A stretch of DNA of 64,000 nt from Pseudarthrobacter sp. NBSH8 (GCF_014217545.1 NZ_CP043178.1:496001-560000), one strand, 5' to 3'; counted from the stretch's first letter, positions 33,058 through 42,699 are shown. Made by a program: numbers and translations. The notes: generated by a model from the sequence alone, not told the origin.

Positions 33058-33300
33058 ATGGGCACAGGCAAGTCAGCGGACAAGGGCAACGCATCCCAGC
33101 GGTTCATGCGGGCAACCGGGAAGCTCCGGGCAATTTTCGGCCCTGCCAACCGCAGTTCCCTGGTGCATGACATGACCGAAGAGAACCAGGCACTCTTGGC
33201 TCAGCGCGAGCGGGAGACCCAGCAATGGGAAACGCTCACCCGGCCGGACGGCAGCACCTATGTTGTGCCCAGGAACCCGGACGACCAGTCCCTCCGCTGA
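33058..33300 (+). CDS. Small hypothetical protein, paralogue 1
   Basis: 80-aa hydrophilic protein of unknown function. It shares with the next gene product the block FM-x2-T-x-(K/R)-LR-x-(I/V)-FGPA-x-R at residues 17-33 and a C-terminal G-x2-Y-x-V-x-R. AGAAGGGG precedes the ATG. It is divergent from marR across the palindrome, hence probably repressed by it. No signal or membrane segment. Confidence 0.65.
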   Translation: MGTGKSADKGNASQRFMRATGKLRAIFGPANRSSLVHDMTEENQALLAQRERETQQWETLTRPDGSTYVVPRNPDDQSLR

Positions 33301-33431
33301 GCCTCTCCCGGCCGTTCCATCAGGCCGAACCTCACTGGGCTCTTTTTGCGGAAGCGGGCGTAAAATAAGGGCACTGACTCCAACAGGAGGTAGCGGCTCT
33401 TCACCCGCAACGCGGGAAGGGGGTGGAAACA

Positions 33432-33647
33432 ATGGGACATGCGCTCACCGGTTTTATGCACGTGACTGACAGGCTCCGTTTTGTCTTCGGGCCGGCAACG
33501 CGTCTGGACACGGATTTGCCCGTGGTCCACAAGCATGATGAGTATGAGCAGGCCTCTGACGAGGACCTTTCCCACTTCGCAGTGGAAACCGATTCCGAAG
33601 GTCATCACTACGCCGTGCGTCGCGAAGTACTGGACAAACAAGCCTGA
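33432..33647 (+). CDS. Small hypothetical protein, paralogue 2
   Basis: 71-aa acidic protein that is a clear paralogue of the 80-aa product upstream (GFMHVTDRLRFVFGPATR versus RFMRATGKLRAIFGPANR). The ATG at 33432 has a GAAGGGGG site 7-8 nt upstream, better than the GTG at 33423. An additional AGGAGG at about 33384 may belong to a short leader. Function is unknown. It ends next to inverted repeat copy C. Confidence 0.65.
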   Translation: MGHALTGFMHVTDRLRFVFGPATRLDTDLPVVHKHDEYEQASDEDLSHFAVETDSEGHHYAVRREVLDKQA

Positions 33648-33655
33648 AACAAGGG

Positions 33656-33720
33656 CAACACGGGGTCACTCCCGGCCAGATAAACGAAGGTTATCGGGCC
33701 GGAAGTGACCCCGCGTTGCA
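33656..33720. repeat. Inverted repeat, GCGGGGTCACTT family copy C
   Basis: Arms of about 23 nt (33656-33678 and 33698-33720) with two mismatches. The right arm is GGCCGGaAGTGACCCCGCG plus TTGC, nearly identical to copy A. It lies between the convergent ends of the small paralogue and the aspartokinase gene. Confidence 0.85.
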
Positions 33721-33739
33721 TGTAGAGGGCGGACTTGGC

Positions 33740-35098
33740 CTAACGACCGGTGCCACCATAGACGGTTGCCTCGTCCTCGCTGTCCAGGTCGAAGGCCTTG
33801 TGGATGGCCCGGACGGCGTCGTCAAGGAGATCGGCGTGTGTCACCACGGAGATCCGGATTTCCGAGGTGGAGATCATGTTGATGTTGATCCCGGCGTCGG
33901 ACAGGGCCTTGAAGAACGTCGCAGAGACGCCCGGGTGTGACCGCATGCCGGCCCCGATCAGGGACAGTTTGCCGATCTGTTCGTTGTATTCGATGTTCTC
34001 GAAGCCGATGTCCGGCTGCGCGGCCTTGAGTGCTGCCAGGGCCTCCGCACCTTCGACGATGGGAAGCGTGAAGGAAATGTCCGTCCGGCCCGTGCCGTGC
34101 GTGGAAACGTTCTGCACGATCATGTCGATGTTCGAGTGGGCGTCGGCAATGACCTGGAAGATCGCCGCGGCCTTGCCGGGGATATCCGGGACACCCACCA
34201 CGGTGACCTTGGCTTCGGAACGGTCGTGTGCAACGCCGGAGATGATTGGCTGCTCCAAGGCAACTCCCTCTTGAGTGGTGATCTTGTCTTCGGCGCTGGG
34301 GATGACCCAGGTGCCTTCGTTCTGGCTGAATGAGGACCGGACATGCAACGGCACGCCGAACCGGCGTGCGTATTCAACGCAGCGCAGGTGCAGGATCTTT
34401 GCGCCGGACGCCGCGAGTTCCAGCATTTCTTCGCTGGAGATGGTGTCGATTTTCTGGGCGGACGGCACCACCCGGGGGTCTGCGGTGTAGATGCCGTCAA
34501 CGTCTGTGTAGATCTCGCAGACATCGGCATCGAGTGCGGCAGCCAGGGCGACGGCGGTGGTGTCCGAACCGCCGCGGCCCAGGGTGGTGATCTCGTTGGT
34601 GCTGCGGCTCATGCCCTGGAAGCCGGCCACGATCGCGATGTGCCCCTTGTCCAGGGCGGTGCGGATGCGGTGCGGATCGACGTCGATGATTCGCGCCTTG
34701 CCGTGGATGCCGTCGGTGATCATGCCCGCCTGGGAGCCGGTGAAGGACTGCGCTGAGGCGCCGAACTTGTTGATGGCCATGGCCAGCAGGGCCATGGAGA
34801 TGCGCTCACCGGCGGAGAGGAGCATATCCATCTCGCGGGCAGGGGCGGAATCAGTCACCTGGGCGGCAAGGTCCAGCAGTTCGTCGGTCGTGTCGCCCAT
34901 GGCCGAAACGACCACCACCACTTCGTTGCCGGCGCGCTGGGCGTCGACCACGCGCTTGGCGACGCGCTTGACTCCCTCGGCATCCGACACCGAGGAGCCG
35001 CCGAACTTCTGCACGATCAGCTGTTTGGTCACGGCAGGGTCTTCGGGCAGCTCCTGTGGCTGCGTTGCTGCGTGCACTTCGGAAGTGGGCGTACTCAT
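33740..35098 (-). CDS. ask: Aspartokinase
   Basis: 452-aa aspartate kinase, the first step of Lys/Thr/Met synthesis. The N-terminal [12 protein letters not shown], the catalytic [16 protein letters not shown] and two C-terminal ACT domains ([16 protein letters not shown] and [17 protein letters not shown]) are present. The ATG at 35098 has AAGG upstream, but the protein then carries a 22-residue extension; a GTG at 35032 would give the common (V)[11 protein letters not shown] start. An internal start for the beta subunit is likely by family precedent. No asd gene follows, unlike many actinobacteria. Confidence 0.93.
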   Translation of the reverse strand: MSTPTSEVHAATQPQELPEDPAVTKQLIVQKFGGSSVSDAEGVKRVAKRVVDAQRAGNEVVVVVSAMGDTTDELLDLAAQVTDSAPAREMDMLLSAGERISMALLAMAINKFGASAQSFTGSQAGMITDGIHGKARIIDVDPHRIRTALDKGHIAIVAGFQGMSRSTNEITTLGRGGSDTTAVALAAALDADVCEIYTDVDGIYTADPRVVPSAQKIDTISSEEMLELAASGAKILHLRCVEYARRFGVPLHVRSSFSQNEGTWVIPSAEDKITTQEGVALEQPIISGVAHDRSEAKVTVVGVPDIPGKAAAIFQVIADAHSNIDMIVQNVSTHGTGRTDISFTLPIVEGAEALAALKAAQPDIGFENIEYNEQIGKLSLIGAGMRSHPGVSATFFKALSDAGININMISTSEIRISVVTHADLLDDAVRAIHKAFDLDSEDEATVYGGTGR

Positions 35099-35313
35099 GC
35101 GCGTACCTTCACTGGATCAATCGGAGTTCTGGAGGTCAGGCACGGCCTTGCGGCTGGACGGCGTGACGTGTCAGCCCAGTTTATCGCCGCCTGTGGCCGC
35201 ACGCGGAATTGTGTCCAAATCTCAGCCTTCCGGCGGATACTGCGCCCGTCGGCTCGGGCGTAGGCTCAAATAGTCAGTATGTATGAACGGCTTGGGGGAC
35301 AGGTGCTCGGAAA

Positions 35314-36285
35314 ATGACAGAAAATTGGGACCAAATAGGCATTCCGGCCCAGCCGGAAAGCCCTCGCCAGGACGGCATCAGCGCCTCCGCGGTGAGCCGC
35401 CGCTTCGGGCAGGTGCACGCCGTCGAGCACATGGATTTCCATGCTCCGGCGGGTAAGGTCACCGCCCTGATCGGCCCTAACGGGGCCGGTAAGACCACCT
35501 TGTTGCTTATGCTGGCTTCGCTGTTGGCACCGGATTCCGGCACTATTACGGTGGATGGGCTCGATCCGCAGCACCACAGCGCGGAAGTGCGCAAAAGGAT
35601 TGGCTGGATGCCGGACACCCTGGGGGTGTGGGAGTCCCTCACCGCCCGTGAAATTCTCACGCAGATAGCCCGTTTCTACCAGCTGCCCAAGGCCGGCATC
35701 CCGCAGCGCGTCACCGCCATGCTGGAACGTGTCCGCCTGAGCGATCTGGCGGACCAGCCGGCCCGCGTCCTGTCCCGGGGGCAGCAGCAGCGCCTCAGCC
35801 TGGCCCGGGCCCTGATCCACGATCCGTCCGTGTTGCTCCTCGATGAGCCGGCGTCCGGCCTGGACCCGGGATCGCGGGTGGAGCTGCGCGTGATGCTGCG
35901 GCAGCTCGCGGCGGAGGGCAAATCCATAGTTGTCTCCTCCCACGTACTCAGCGAGCTGGACGAGATTGCCGACGCCGCGGTGTTCGTCAACCAGGGGAAG
36001 ACGGTCCGGCACCAGACCACGGATGGGGCTTCCGCCTCCGGCAGGCGCTACGCCATCTCGGCAACCGACGGTACCGCGCTCGCCGCCAAACTAACGGAGC
36101 TGGGCCTGGCGTTCCGGGTTGAGGACGGCCGGTGGCCGGCCGTCAGCCTGGTGTTGCTGAACGACGACGACGCCGCCCGCCTCCTGCGCGACCTGGTGCT
36201 CGCCGGCGTCGGGGTCAGCTCCTTTGCGCCCGCCTCGGGTGCCCTGGAAGAGACTTACATGAACCTTGAGGGGGAGCGGCGATGA
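35314..36285 (+). CDS. ABC transporter ATP-binding protein
   Basis: 323-aa ABC ATPase of the exporter/CcmA type: Walker A GPNGAGKTT, signature LSRGQQQRLSLARAL, Walker B VLLLDEPASGLDPG and the switch His in VSSHVLSE. The C-terminal 80 residues form an extra domain common to drug/ABC-2 exporters. It overlaps the permease gene by 4 nt (ATGA). The substrate is unknown. The 215-nt gap to aspartokinase has no gene. Confidence 0.92.
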   Translation: MTENWDQIGIPAQPESPRQDGISASAVSRRFGQVHAVEHMDFHAPAGKVTALIGPNGAGKTTLLLMLASLLAPDSGTITVDGLDPQHHSAEVRKRIGWMPDTLGVWESLTAREILTQIARFYQLPKAGIPQRVTAMLERVRLSDLADQPARVLSRGQQQRLSLARALIHDPSVLLLDEPASGLDPGSRVELRVMLRQLAAEGKSIVVSSHVLSELDEIADAAVFVNQGKTVRHQTTDGASASGRRYAISATDGTALAAKLTELGLAFRVEDGRWPAVSLVLLNDDDAARLLRDLVLAGVGVSSFAPASGALEETYMNLEGERR

Positions 36286-37433
36286 GCGAGCTGACAGATA
36301 TAACCCAGCGCCCGGCGGCCGCCGGTTTTGGTGCCGGCTATCTTACCGGTATCCGTGATGTGGTGGTCCTGGAACTCAAACAGCGGCTCCGGTCCCGCGG
36401 CTGGTACATCATGCTGGCCATCTGGTTCATCCTGACGGGCCTGGTGACCTGGCTGACGTGGGCCAGCTGGAATGCCCAGCGCGAAGCCCAGCGGGCCTAC
36501 TCCAACTTCATGCCGCCCGACACCGGACCAGGGTCCATGATCTTCGAAGTGGTCCTGGCCTTTGTTCTCCTTTTCGCGTTGCTGGTGGCGCCCGCGCTCT
36601 CTGCCAATGCCGTCAACGGCGACCGCGCCGGCGGCACCCTGGCCATCCTTCAGGTGACCCTGCTGCGGCCCGGCCAGATCCTGTGGGGCAAGTTCTTCGC
36701 CGCGTGGACCGCCGCTCTGGCATTCCTGGTGGCCAGCACGCCGTTCCTGATCATCGGAGTCGCCCTCGGCGGCATGACGCCCGGCCATGTCCTCGTGGCC
36801 CTGCTGATGCTGGCCGTTGAAGTCGGCGTAGTGTGTGCCATCGGCGTCGGAATTTCCGCGCTGGCGGGGCGCCCGCTGTTCTCGATTGTGGTCACGTACC
36901 TTGCCGTGGCCGGGCTGGTTTTCGGTTCCCTGATTGCCTTTGGCCTGGGCACCGGGCTATCGCAGGGAACCATCATGGCCAACCAGGCGCAGTACCGCAA
37001 CTACGAACAGTTGCGGCCGGTACCCGACGACACGGTGGCGGAGGAACCGGCGTACACCTGCTCCGGACCGCTGCGTGCCCAGCCGACCGTGCGCACAGAG
37101 AGGGTGGCATGGATGCTTGCCATGAACCCCTACGTGGTGGTGGCCGACGCCATCCCCTATACGGTCCGGGTTAACAGTGGCTTCGGCATGTCGTCACCAG
37201 TAGGGGCCATCGAATCCATCAGCCAGGGTGCGCGTTACGCCATGGCCGGTCCGGAGGGCACATACCCTTGCGCCAACGGCGAGGCCAAGCCTCAGTATCT
37301 GGCGCAGTCCACTCCGTTGTGGCCGCTGGGGCTTGGCCTGCAGCTGCTGCTTGCCGGGCTGCTGATGTGGCTGGGTTGGCGATCGCTGCGCACCCCGGCG
37401 CACAGGATGGCGAGCGGAACACGCATTGCCTAA
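36282..37433 (+). CDS. ABC-2 type permease
   Basis: 383-aa membrane protein with about six hydrophobic segments: GWYIMLAIWFILTGLVTWL, VVLAFVLLFALLVAPALSA, FLVASTPFLIIGVALGG, VLVALLMLAVEVGVVCAIG, VVTYLAVAGLVFGSLIAFG and a C-terminal LGLGLQLLLAGLLMWLGW. A Cys-containing loop (EEPAYTCSGPL ... RTERVAWMLAMNPY) precedes the last segment. It pairs with the upstream ATPase as an exporter. Confidence 0.88.
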   Translation: MSELTDITQRPAAAGFGAGYLTGIRDVVVLELKQRLRSRGWYIMLAIWFILTGLVTWLTWASWNAQREAQRAYSNFMPPDTGPGSMIFEVVLAFVLLFALLVAPALSANAVNGDRAGGTLAILQVTLLRPGQILWGKFFAAWTAALAFLVASTPFLIIGVALGGMTPGHVLVALLMLAVEVGVVCAIGVGISALAGRPLFSIVVTYLAVAGLVFGSLIAFGLGTGLSQGTIMANQAQYRNYEQLRPVPDDTVAEEPAYTCSGPLRAQPTVRTERVAWMLAMNPYVVVADAIPYTVRVNSGFGMSSPVGAIESISQGARYAMAGPEGTYPCANGEAKPQYLAQSTPLWPLGLGLQLLLAGLLMWLGWRSLRTPAHRMASGTRIA

Positions 37434-37617
37434 AGCCGGCGTGCCCCTGCCGTGACAGTCCTTGCCTTGACGGCTAGGCCACTGGACTGCGGGGGTACTG
37501 GACAGGCCTGCTTCAGCGGATCACGATTGGAGTAGCTGGCCGACATGGCGGCTGGCTGTCGGGGCTGGTCCTGTCCATAGGGATGGAGGCGGCACGTGGC
37601 TGATAAGAACGTGGCGG

Positions 37618-38703
37618 ATGAGGTCCGTGGCTGACGGGAAAGATCCGGCCGACGACGAACCTCTGTACGAACCCATTGGCGCCGGAAAATACCAGTACGA
37701 CGACGAAGACGACGCCGGGGACAGCTCGTCCCCGGGCGGCGCCCAGGTTTGGTTGCTCGTCGGCAGTGCGTTGGCAACGGCGCTGCAGACTGTCCGCTCT
37801 GGCCGCTTCTGGTGGGAGAGCGCCGCCATTCTCGGTGCCTGCTGGGGCGCCGGTACGCTGTTGGTGATCGCCCTGGTCACCGGCGGTGACCTGCCGCCGG
37901 ATTCCCATGCCTGGGTGTGCATGCTCACGGCCGCAATGCTGGTGCTGATGAGCTGCGTACTCGCTGTCCGGTGGGGGTACGTACGGCGCGGCGGTGGCCA
38001 GGATCCCGTCGAGGGTGCGGTGGACGGCCCGTTGCTGGACTGGGCGCGCTGCAGTGCCACAGGATTGGTCTTCGCCAGCGTGGCTTTCGTTTTCCTGCTG
38101 CTGCTCGCGTTCTGGTCTGAGTCCTCGCCCGCAATTGCCGGGGTGACCTATGTCCTGATGATGCTTGAAGTCTTGGTTTTTGGCGGCATTGGCGCGGGCG
38201 CTGCGCGGTGGTTTGAAGGTCAGCAGGGAAGGGTTCTGGCGTGGGGCGTCGCAGCGTTGCTTCTGGTTGGAAATGTGGTGGCGGTGATAGCGCTGCTGCC
38301 CAGCGTGAGGGCGTATGAGCCGGTGTTGGTGGCCATCAACATTCAGCGGGACGAGTTCGGCACGGTTGTCTCCTATGGGTGTTCGCCGGAGTTCCGTGGT
38401 ATCTCCGAGGTCTACCACACCGAGCGGATCTTCTGGATGGCAACGAGCAACCCGATGGTGATCCTGGCGCTGATTGCCGGTGAAGCCGAGCCTAAGGAGA
38501 ACGTCTTGGGTTGGCTCCCCGGGGAACTGCAAAACGCAGCGGAAGGAGCCCAGGTTCCTTGTGTGGAGGGGCAGGAACAGGAGAAGACAGGCGCCGAAAT
38601 GCCACTGGCACTGATCGGCGTTGGCACGCAGTCCGGGGCCGCGGGCATTCTGTTGGCAGGTGGCTACCGGGCTGCCCGACGACGGCTCAACCCTGCCGCC
38701 TGA
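37618..38703 (+). CDS. Membrane protein related to the ABC permease
   Basis: 361-aa multi-spanning protein with hydrophobic segments around VWLLVGSALATAL, LGACWGAGTLLVIALV, MLTAAMLVLMSCVLAV, VFASVAFVFLLLLAFW and VAALLLVGNVVAVIALL. Its C-terminal loop (VSYGCSPEFRG ... HTERIFWMATSNPMV) echoes that of the ABC permease, suggesting a degenerate second permease half. The start is uncertain: ATG 37618 or GTG 37627 lack good sites, while a GTG at 37596 with a strong GGAGG runs 12 codons in another frame and overlaps this start. Confidence 0.7.
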   Translation: MRSVADGKDPADDEPLYEPIGAGKYQYDDEDDAGDSSSPGGAQVWLLVGSALATALQTVRSGRFWWESAAILGACWGAGTLLVIALVTGGDLPPDSHAWVCMLTAAMLVLMSCVLAVRWGYVRRGGGQDPVEGAVDGPLLDWARCSATGLVFASVAFVFLLLLAFWSESSPAIAGVTYVLMMLEVLVFGGIGAGAARWFEGQQGRVLAWGVAALLLVGNVVAVIALLPSVRAYEPVLVAINIQRDEFGTVVSYGCSPEFRGISEVYHTERIFWMATSNPMVILALIAGEAEPKENVLGWLPGELQNAAEGAQVPCVEGQEQEKTGAEMPLALIGVGTQSGAAGILLAGGYRAARRRLNPAA

Positions 38704-38743
38704 ACGCGTCCTGCCAGATAACGCCAGGCCAGATCAGGTCAGA

Positions 38744-39343
38744 TCAGGTCAGGGCGTTGCGGCGGCCTTCGAATGCGCGGCCGAGCGTGACCTCGTCGGC
38801 GTACTCAAGATCGCCGCCCACGGGCAGGCCGGAGGCCAGCCTGGTTACCACGATGCCGATGGTCTTCAGCATCCGGGCCAGGTAGGTGGCCGTTGCTTCG
38901 CCTTCGAGGTTGGGGTCGGTGGCAATGATGACTTCCTGGATGGCGCCGTCGTTCAGCCGGGTCAGGAGTTCCCGGATCCGCAGTTGCTCGGGCCCCACGC
39001 CGGCAATGGGGTTGATGGCCCCGCCCAGCACGTGGTAGCGGCCGCGGAAGGATCGTGTGCGCTCCACGGCGAGGACATCCTTGGACTCCTCCACCACACA
39101 AATGACTGACGGGTCCCGCCGGGGATCGCGGCAGATGTTGCACAGTTCCTGCTCGGTGACGTTGCCGCATACCGTGCAGAACTTCACGCGTTCCTTCACC
39201 ATGGTGATGGCTTCCACGAGTCGCTTCATGTCCTGGGGGTCCGCTTCGAGGATGTGGAAGGCAAGCCGCTGGGCGGACTTGGGACCGACACCGGGAAGCC
39301 GTCCGAGCTCGTCAATCAGCTCCTGGACTGCGCCTTCGTACAC
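38744..39343 (-). CDS. recR: Recombination mediator RecR
   Basis: 199-aa RecR, which helps load RecA in RecFOR repair. Helix-hairpin-helix [18 protein letters not shown], the zinc C4 motif [16 protein letters not shown] and the Toprim segment [16 protein letters not shown] are visible. GTG start with AGAGGA 4 nt upstream. It lies 64 nt downstream of dnaX in the same direction, the usual dnaX-recR order. Tandem AGATCAGGTC repeats sit just after its stop (38731-38750). Confidence 0.96.
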   Translation of the reverse strand: MYEGAVQELIDELGRLPGVGPKSAQRLAFHILEADPQDMKRLVEAITMVKERVKFCTVCGNVTEQELCNICRDPRRDPSVICVVEESKDVLAVERTRSFRGRYHVLGGAINPIAGVGPEQLRIRELLTRLNDGAIQEVIIATDPNLEGEATATYLARMLKTIGIVVTRLASGLPVGGDLEYADEVTLGRAFEGRRNALT

Positions 39344-39406
39344 GTTTTCCTCTTTTGGTTTGGCTTGAATGGTGATTGGAGTTGCGGGAGCACGTGTTGC
39401 AGGTGC

Positions 39407-42400
39407 CTAGAACCTCGAAACGATGGGGCTTCCGTCCGGAGACCGCTCTTCGATGAGCTTTCCGCCCAGAATACGCTCCACGGCGGCGCGTCCGAAGACG
39501 CCGGATTCCTCGATGGTTTCATCGTCCGCGCTCGGAATGTCCTGGACGTAGGTGGCGGCGGCAGCCTTGGCTGGAGCCTTGGCGCGCCCGGCTTCGGCTT
39601 CGGGGCTGTTGGACAGGCGCTGGTAAAGACTCTGCCGGGCGGCAGCAGCGGACTCGGAGGTTGCCGGTGCCGGTTGCAGGGGCGCGGCTGCCGGAGTAGT
39701 CGATGCCATGGCGTACTCGCGGACATCGGCAGGTTCTGGAACCACCGCTTTCTCCGTGTGGACTGCCGGAGCCGCTGGGACTTGGCCGGTCGGCGCCGGG
39801 CTAGGAAACGCCGCGGTTTCCGGTGCAGGGCTTTGTGGTGCGGGTCTTTGTGGTGCGGCTGGTTGCTGCGCAGCTACGCCGGACGTTGCGGCGACAGCCA
39901 CGGCCGGCAAGCCCCAACTGGCGTCGGCCTCGGACTGGCTAACGACAGGTGACTTCTGAGGCATCTGAGCGGTGGCCGGCTCGTAGCTGGGGGCGGGAGC
40001 GGCGCTAGCGGCCTCTTCAGGGACGGGCGTGTTCAGGCTTTTGCCAACATTGGGTTCGGTACCAACAACCCATACGCCCGGAGCCTGCTCGACGGCGCGG
40101 CCCCACGGATCCAGTGCCGCGTCGGGCTGCGACGGAGCGGCAGAGGTCCTGGCCGTTGGGGAAGTTATTGATGCTGCAGCCTTTGAGGTACCTCGAGCAG
40201 GCCGCTTGGCGGGTGCGGCTGCCGAAGAGCCAGGCTGTGCAGGCGACAGCCGTGGCGCAGCAGGAGCCGATGGATCCCAGTCCATGGGGGGTTCCTCGTC
40301 CAGGGGCGGAGCATCTTCGTCGCGCGGCGGGCCCCAGTCGTCATCGGAGTAGGCGTACGGGCCGGCAGTGACATCAGACTCAGCCGGCTCGGACTGACCC
40401 TGGGCGGCTGGTACCTGGGCAGACTCGGTGGCTGCCGGGGCGCTGACGGCGCCGGTGTGCCGGACAGGAGCCGCCGGAGCCGCTGGGACTGTGGAAGGTG
40501 CATAAGCGGCAGGGGGCGCAGCAGTGGCAGGAAGTACGGCCGGTTCAGGAGCACGCGTCGCGGGGGAGGGGGCAAGAGAAGGTGCGGGCGCGGTGGCAGG
40601 GGCGGCAGGGGTGGAAACAGCGGTGGCAGGGGCCAGGCCCCACGCGACATCGGCTGAACTGGCCGGAGCTTCCGGGCTAGCGGGTGCTTTTGGGTTTGGC
40701 TCAGCGCTCGCTGAACTGTTGGCGGCGCCACCGGCGACTGCGGTGATCTGGCAGTCGATGCCTACCGTCTTGTGGATCGCCTGCCGCAGGTTCTCAGCGT
40801 GGTCAGCCCGGCCAAAGGCGCTGGCCAACCCCGTGGTGCTGAAGGAAAGCGTCAGGACCTGGCCGTCGAAGGCACCTACCTGGGAGTTAGGCTCAACCAG
40901 GGCCCACGTGCTGCGTTTGATCTTGGAGAGCGTCTGCAGAACTTCCGGCCAGGCACGGCGCAGGACTTCAACATCCCCGGTCACTGCCGCAACGGCGGCA
41001 GCGGCAGGGGCAGGCGCAGCCGGGGCAGGAACCGCGACGTCGTCTGTGTTTGCCGGCGGGGTGGCTGGCGGAACTTCGCGGGTGGCGTGTTGCCTGGTCT
41101 CCCGGTTGGGCTGACCGGTTGCCTGCGGCGTGGAAGCGGGCCGCCGGCCTGTGGACTCGTCAACCGGCCAGTCGTTGGTGCTGACCCTGGGCGGCGTCAG
41201 CGTCGGCCTGGCCTCTTCGGCTCCGACGGCCTGTGGCCGGGCAGACCGGGGACCGGCAGCGGCGGGCGCCGAAGGCTGCTGCCCGGCAACCGGCGCCGCC
41301 GCAGGTTCCGGCGTCGCGGCCGGAACCGAAGCAACCGGAAGCGCCGCAGCTGGAGCCTCGGAAACGGGTGGGGCAGAAACAGGTGGTGTTGCAGCTGGTG
41401 CCGCAGCAGGTGCTGCCGCGGCTGGCACTGGAGCAACCGCGGCCGCCGGAGCGGGAGCACCGACGTCGTTCCCTGCGTAGTTCAGGCGCCGCTCCACGCG
41501 GTCGATCCGGGCAGCGATGCCGCGTTCGGTCTGTTCCGAACTGGGGAGCAGGATGCGGGCGCAAAGCAGCTCGAGGTGCAGCCGGGGGGACGTGGCGCCG
41601 GTCATCTCGGTCAGCGCCGTGTTGGTGACATCGGCTGCGCGGGAGAGTTCGGAGGCCCCGAGGTTGTGCGCCTGGTTCTGGAGCCGGGCGATCTGGTCCG
41701 CCGGCATGCCGCGGAGGATAACCTGGGCGCTTTCGGGCATGGCCTGGACAATGATGAGATCGCGGAAGCGTTCCAGCAGGTCCTCGACGAAGCGGCGGGG
41801 ATCGTGGCCGGTCTGCACCACGCGGTCCACAGCCCGGAAAACGGTGGCGGCATCTGAGGCGGCCACAGCTTCCACCACGTCATCCAGCAGCGATGCGTGC
41901 GTGTAGCCGAGCAGGGCAACGGCCAGCTCGTAATTGAGGCCGGTGGGTCCGGCGCCGGCCATCAGCTGGTCCAGCACAGACAGGGAATCTCGGACTGAGC
42001 CGCCGCCGGCCCGGACCACCAGGGACAAAACGCCGGGTGCCACGGGAACGTTTTCCTGGTTGCAGAGCAGTTCCAGGTACGCCATCAGCGGCTCCGGCGG
42101 GACAAGCCGGAAAGGGTAGTGGTGCGTGCGGGAGCGGATGGTGCCGATGACCTTGTCCGGCTCCGTCGTGGCGAAGATGAACTTGATGTGCTCCGGCGGC
42201 TCTTCAACGATTTTCAGCAGGGCGTTGAAGCCGGCGGAGGTGACCATGTGGGCCTCATCGATGATGAAAATCTTGTAACGGTCGCGGACCGGAGCGTACG
42301 TTGCGCGTTCGCGGAGGTCGCGGGCGTCGTCCACGCCACCGTGGCTGGCTGCGTCGATCTCGATGACGTCCAGGGAGCCTGAGCCGCCGCGTGCCAGTTC

Positions 42401-42646
42401 AATGCAGCTGGGGCACGTACCGCAGGGAGTATCCGTAGGGCCTTGGGCGCAGTTGAGGCAGCGGGCCAGGATGCGGGCGGAGGTGGTCTTTCCGCAACCG
42501 CGGGGGCCGGAGAAGAGATAGGCGTGATTAACGCGGTTTTTCCGCAGTGCCGTCATCAGCGGCTCCGTGACGTGTTCCTGCCCGATAACGTCAGCGAAGG
42601 AGTCCGGGCGGTACCTGCGGTAAAGGGCGGTGGTAGTAACAGTCAC
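39407..42646 (-). CDS. dnaX: DNA polymerase III subunit gamma/tau
   Basis: 1079-aa clamp-loader ATPase. The AAA+ core occupies about the first 370 residues: Walker A GPRGCGKTTSARIL, a four-Cys zinc module (CLNCAQ ... CGTCPSC), Walker B IFIIDEAHM and sensor ATTEPDK. The remaining 700 residues are mostly Ala/Pro-rich low-complexity linker around a tau-like DNA/polymerase-binding domain (VLRRAWPEVLQTLSKIKRSTW). Much longer than typical DnaX (about 550-650 aa in Firmicutes). GTG start with TAGGGT 6 nt upstream and no ribosome binding site. Confidence 0.96.
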   Translation of the reverse strand: MTVTTTALYRRYRPDSFADVIGQEHVTEPLMTALRKNRVNHAYLFSGPRGCGKTTSARILARCLNCAQGPTDTPCGTCPSCIELARGGSGSLDVIEIDAASHGGVDDARDLRERATYAPVRDRYKIFIIDEAHMVTSAGFNALLKIVEEPPEHIKFIFATTEPDKVIGTIRSRTHHYPFRLVPPEPLMAYLELLCNQENVPVAPGVLSLVVRAGGGSVRDSLSVLDQLMAGAGPTGLNYELAVALLGYTHASLLDDVVEAVAASDAATVFRAVDRVVQTGHDPRRFVEDLLERFRDLIIVQAMPESAQVILRGMPADQIARLQNQAHNLGASELSRAADVTNTALTEMTGATSPRLHLELLCARILLPSSEQTERGIAARIDRVERRLNYAGNDVGAPAPAAAVAPVPAAAAPAAAPAATPPVSAPPVSEAPAAALPVASVPAATPEPAAAPVAGQQPSAPAAAGPRSARPQAVGAEEARPTLTPPRVSTNDWPVDESTGRRPASTPQATGQPNRETRQHATREVPPATPPANTDDVAVPAPAAPAPAAAAVAAVTGDVEVLRRAWPEVLQTLSKIKRSTWALVEPNSQVGAFDGQVLTLSFSTTGLASAFGRADHAENLRQAIHKTVGIDCQITAVAGGAANSSASAEPNPKAPASPEAPASSADVAWGLAPATAVSTPAAPATAPAPSLAPSPATRAPEPAVLPATAAPPAAYAPSTVPAAPAAPVRHTGAVSAPAATESAQVPAAQGQSEPAESDVTAGPYAYSDDDWGPPRDEDAPPLDEEPPMDWDPSAPAAPRLSPAQPGSSAAAPAKRPARGTSKAAASITSPTARTSAAPSQPDAALDPWGRAVEQAPGVWVVGTEPNVGKSLNTPVPEEAASAAPAPSYEPATAQMPQKSPVVSQSEADASWGLPAVAVAATSGVAAQQPAAPQRPAPQSPAPETAAFPSPAPTGQVPAAPAVHTEKAVVPEPADVREYAMASTTPAAAPLQPAPATSESAAAARQSLYQRLSNSPEAEAGRAKAPAKAAAATYVQDIPSADDETIEESGVFGRAAVERILGGKLIEERSPDGSPIVSRF

Positions 42647-42652
42647 GAGAAG

Positions 42653-42658
42653 ACCCTA
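42653..42658 (-). promoter_or_regulatory. -10 hexamer of dnaX, leaderless
   Basis: On the minus strand TAGGGT lies 6 nt before the dnaX GTG. It falls between dnaX and the SRP RNA gene on the same strand. Confidence 0.5.
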
Positions 42659-42699
42659 CCAATCCGGGCTGACATTCTGCCGCCCTGTGGGGGAATAGT

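Noticed and set aside
38731..38750. Tandem AGATCAGGTC x2 after recR as an attachment or repeat site
   Set aside because: Only two 10-bp units and no integrase or tRNA nearby; too little to support a functional claim.
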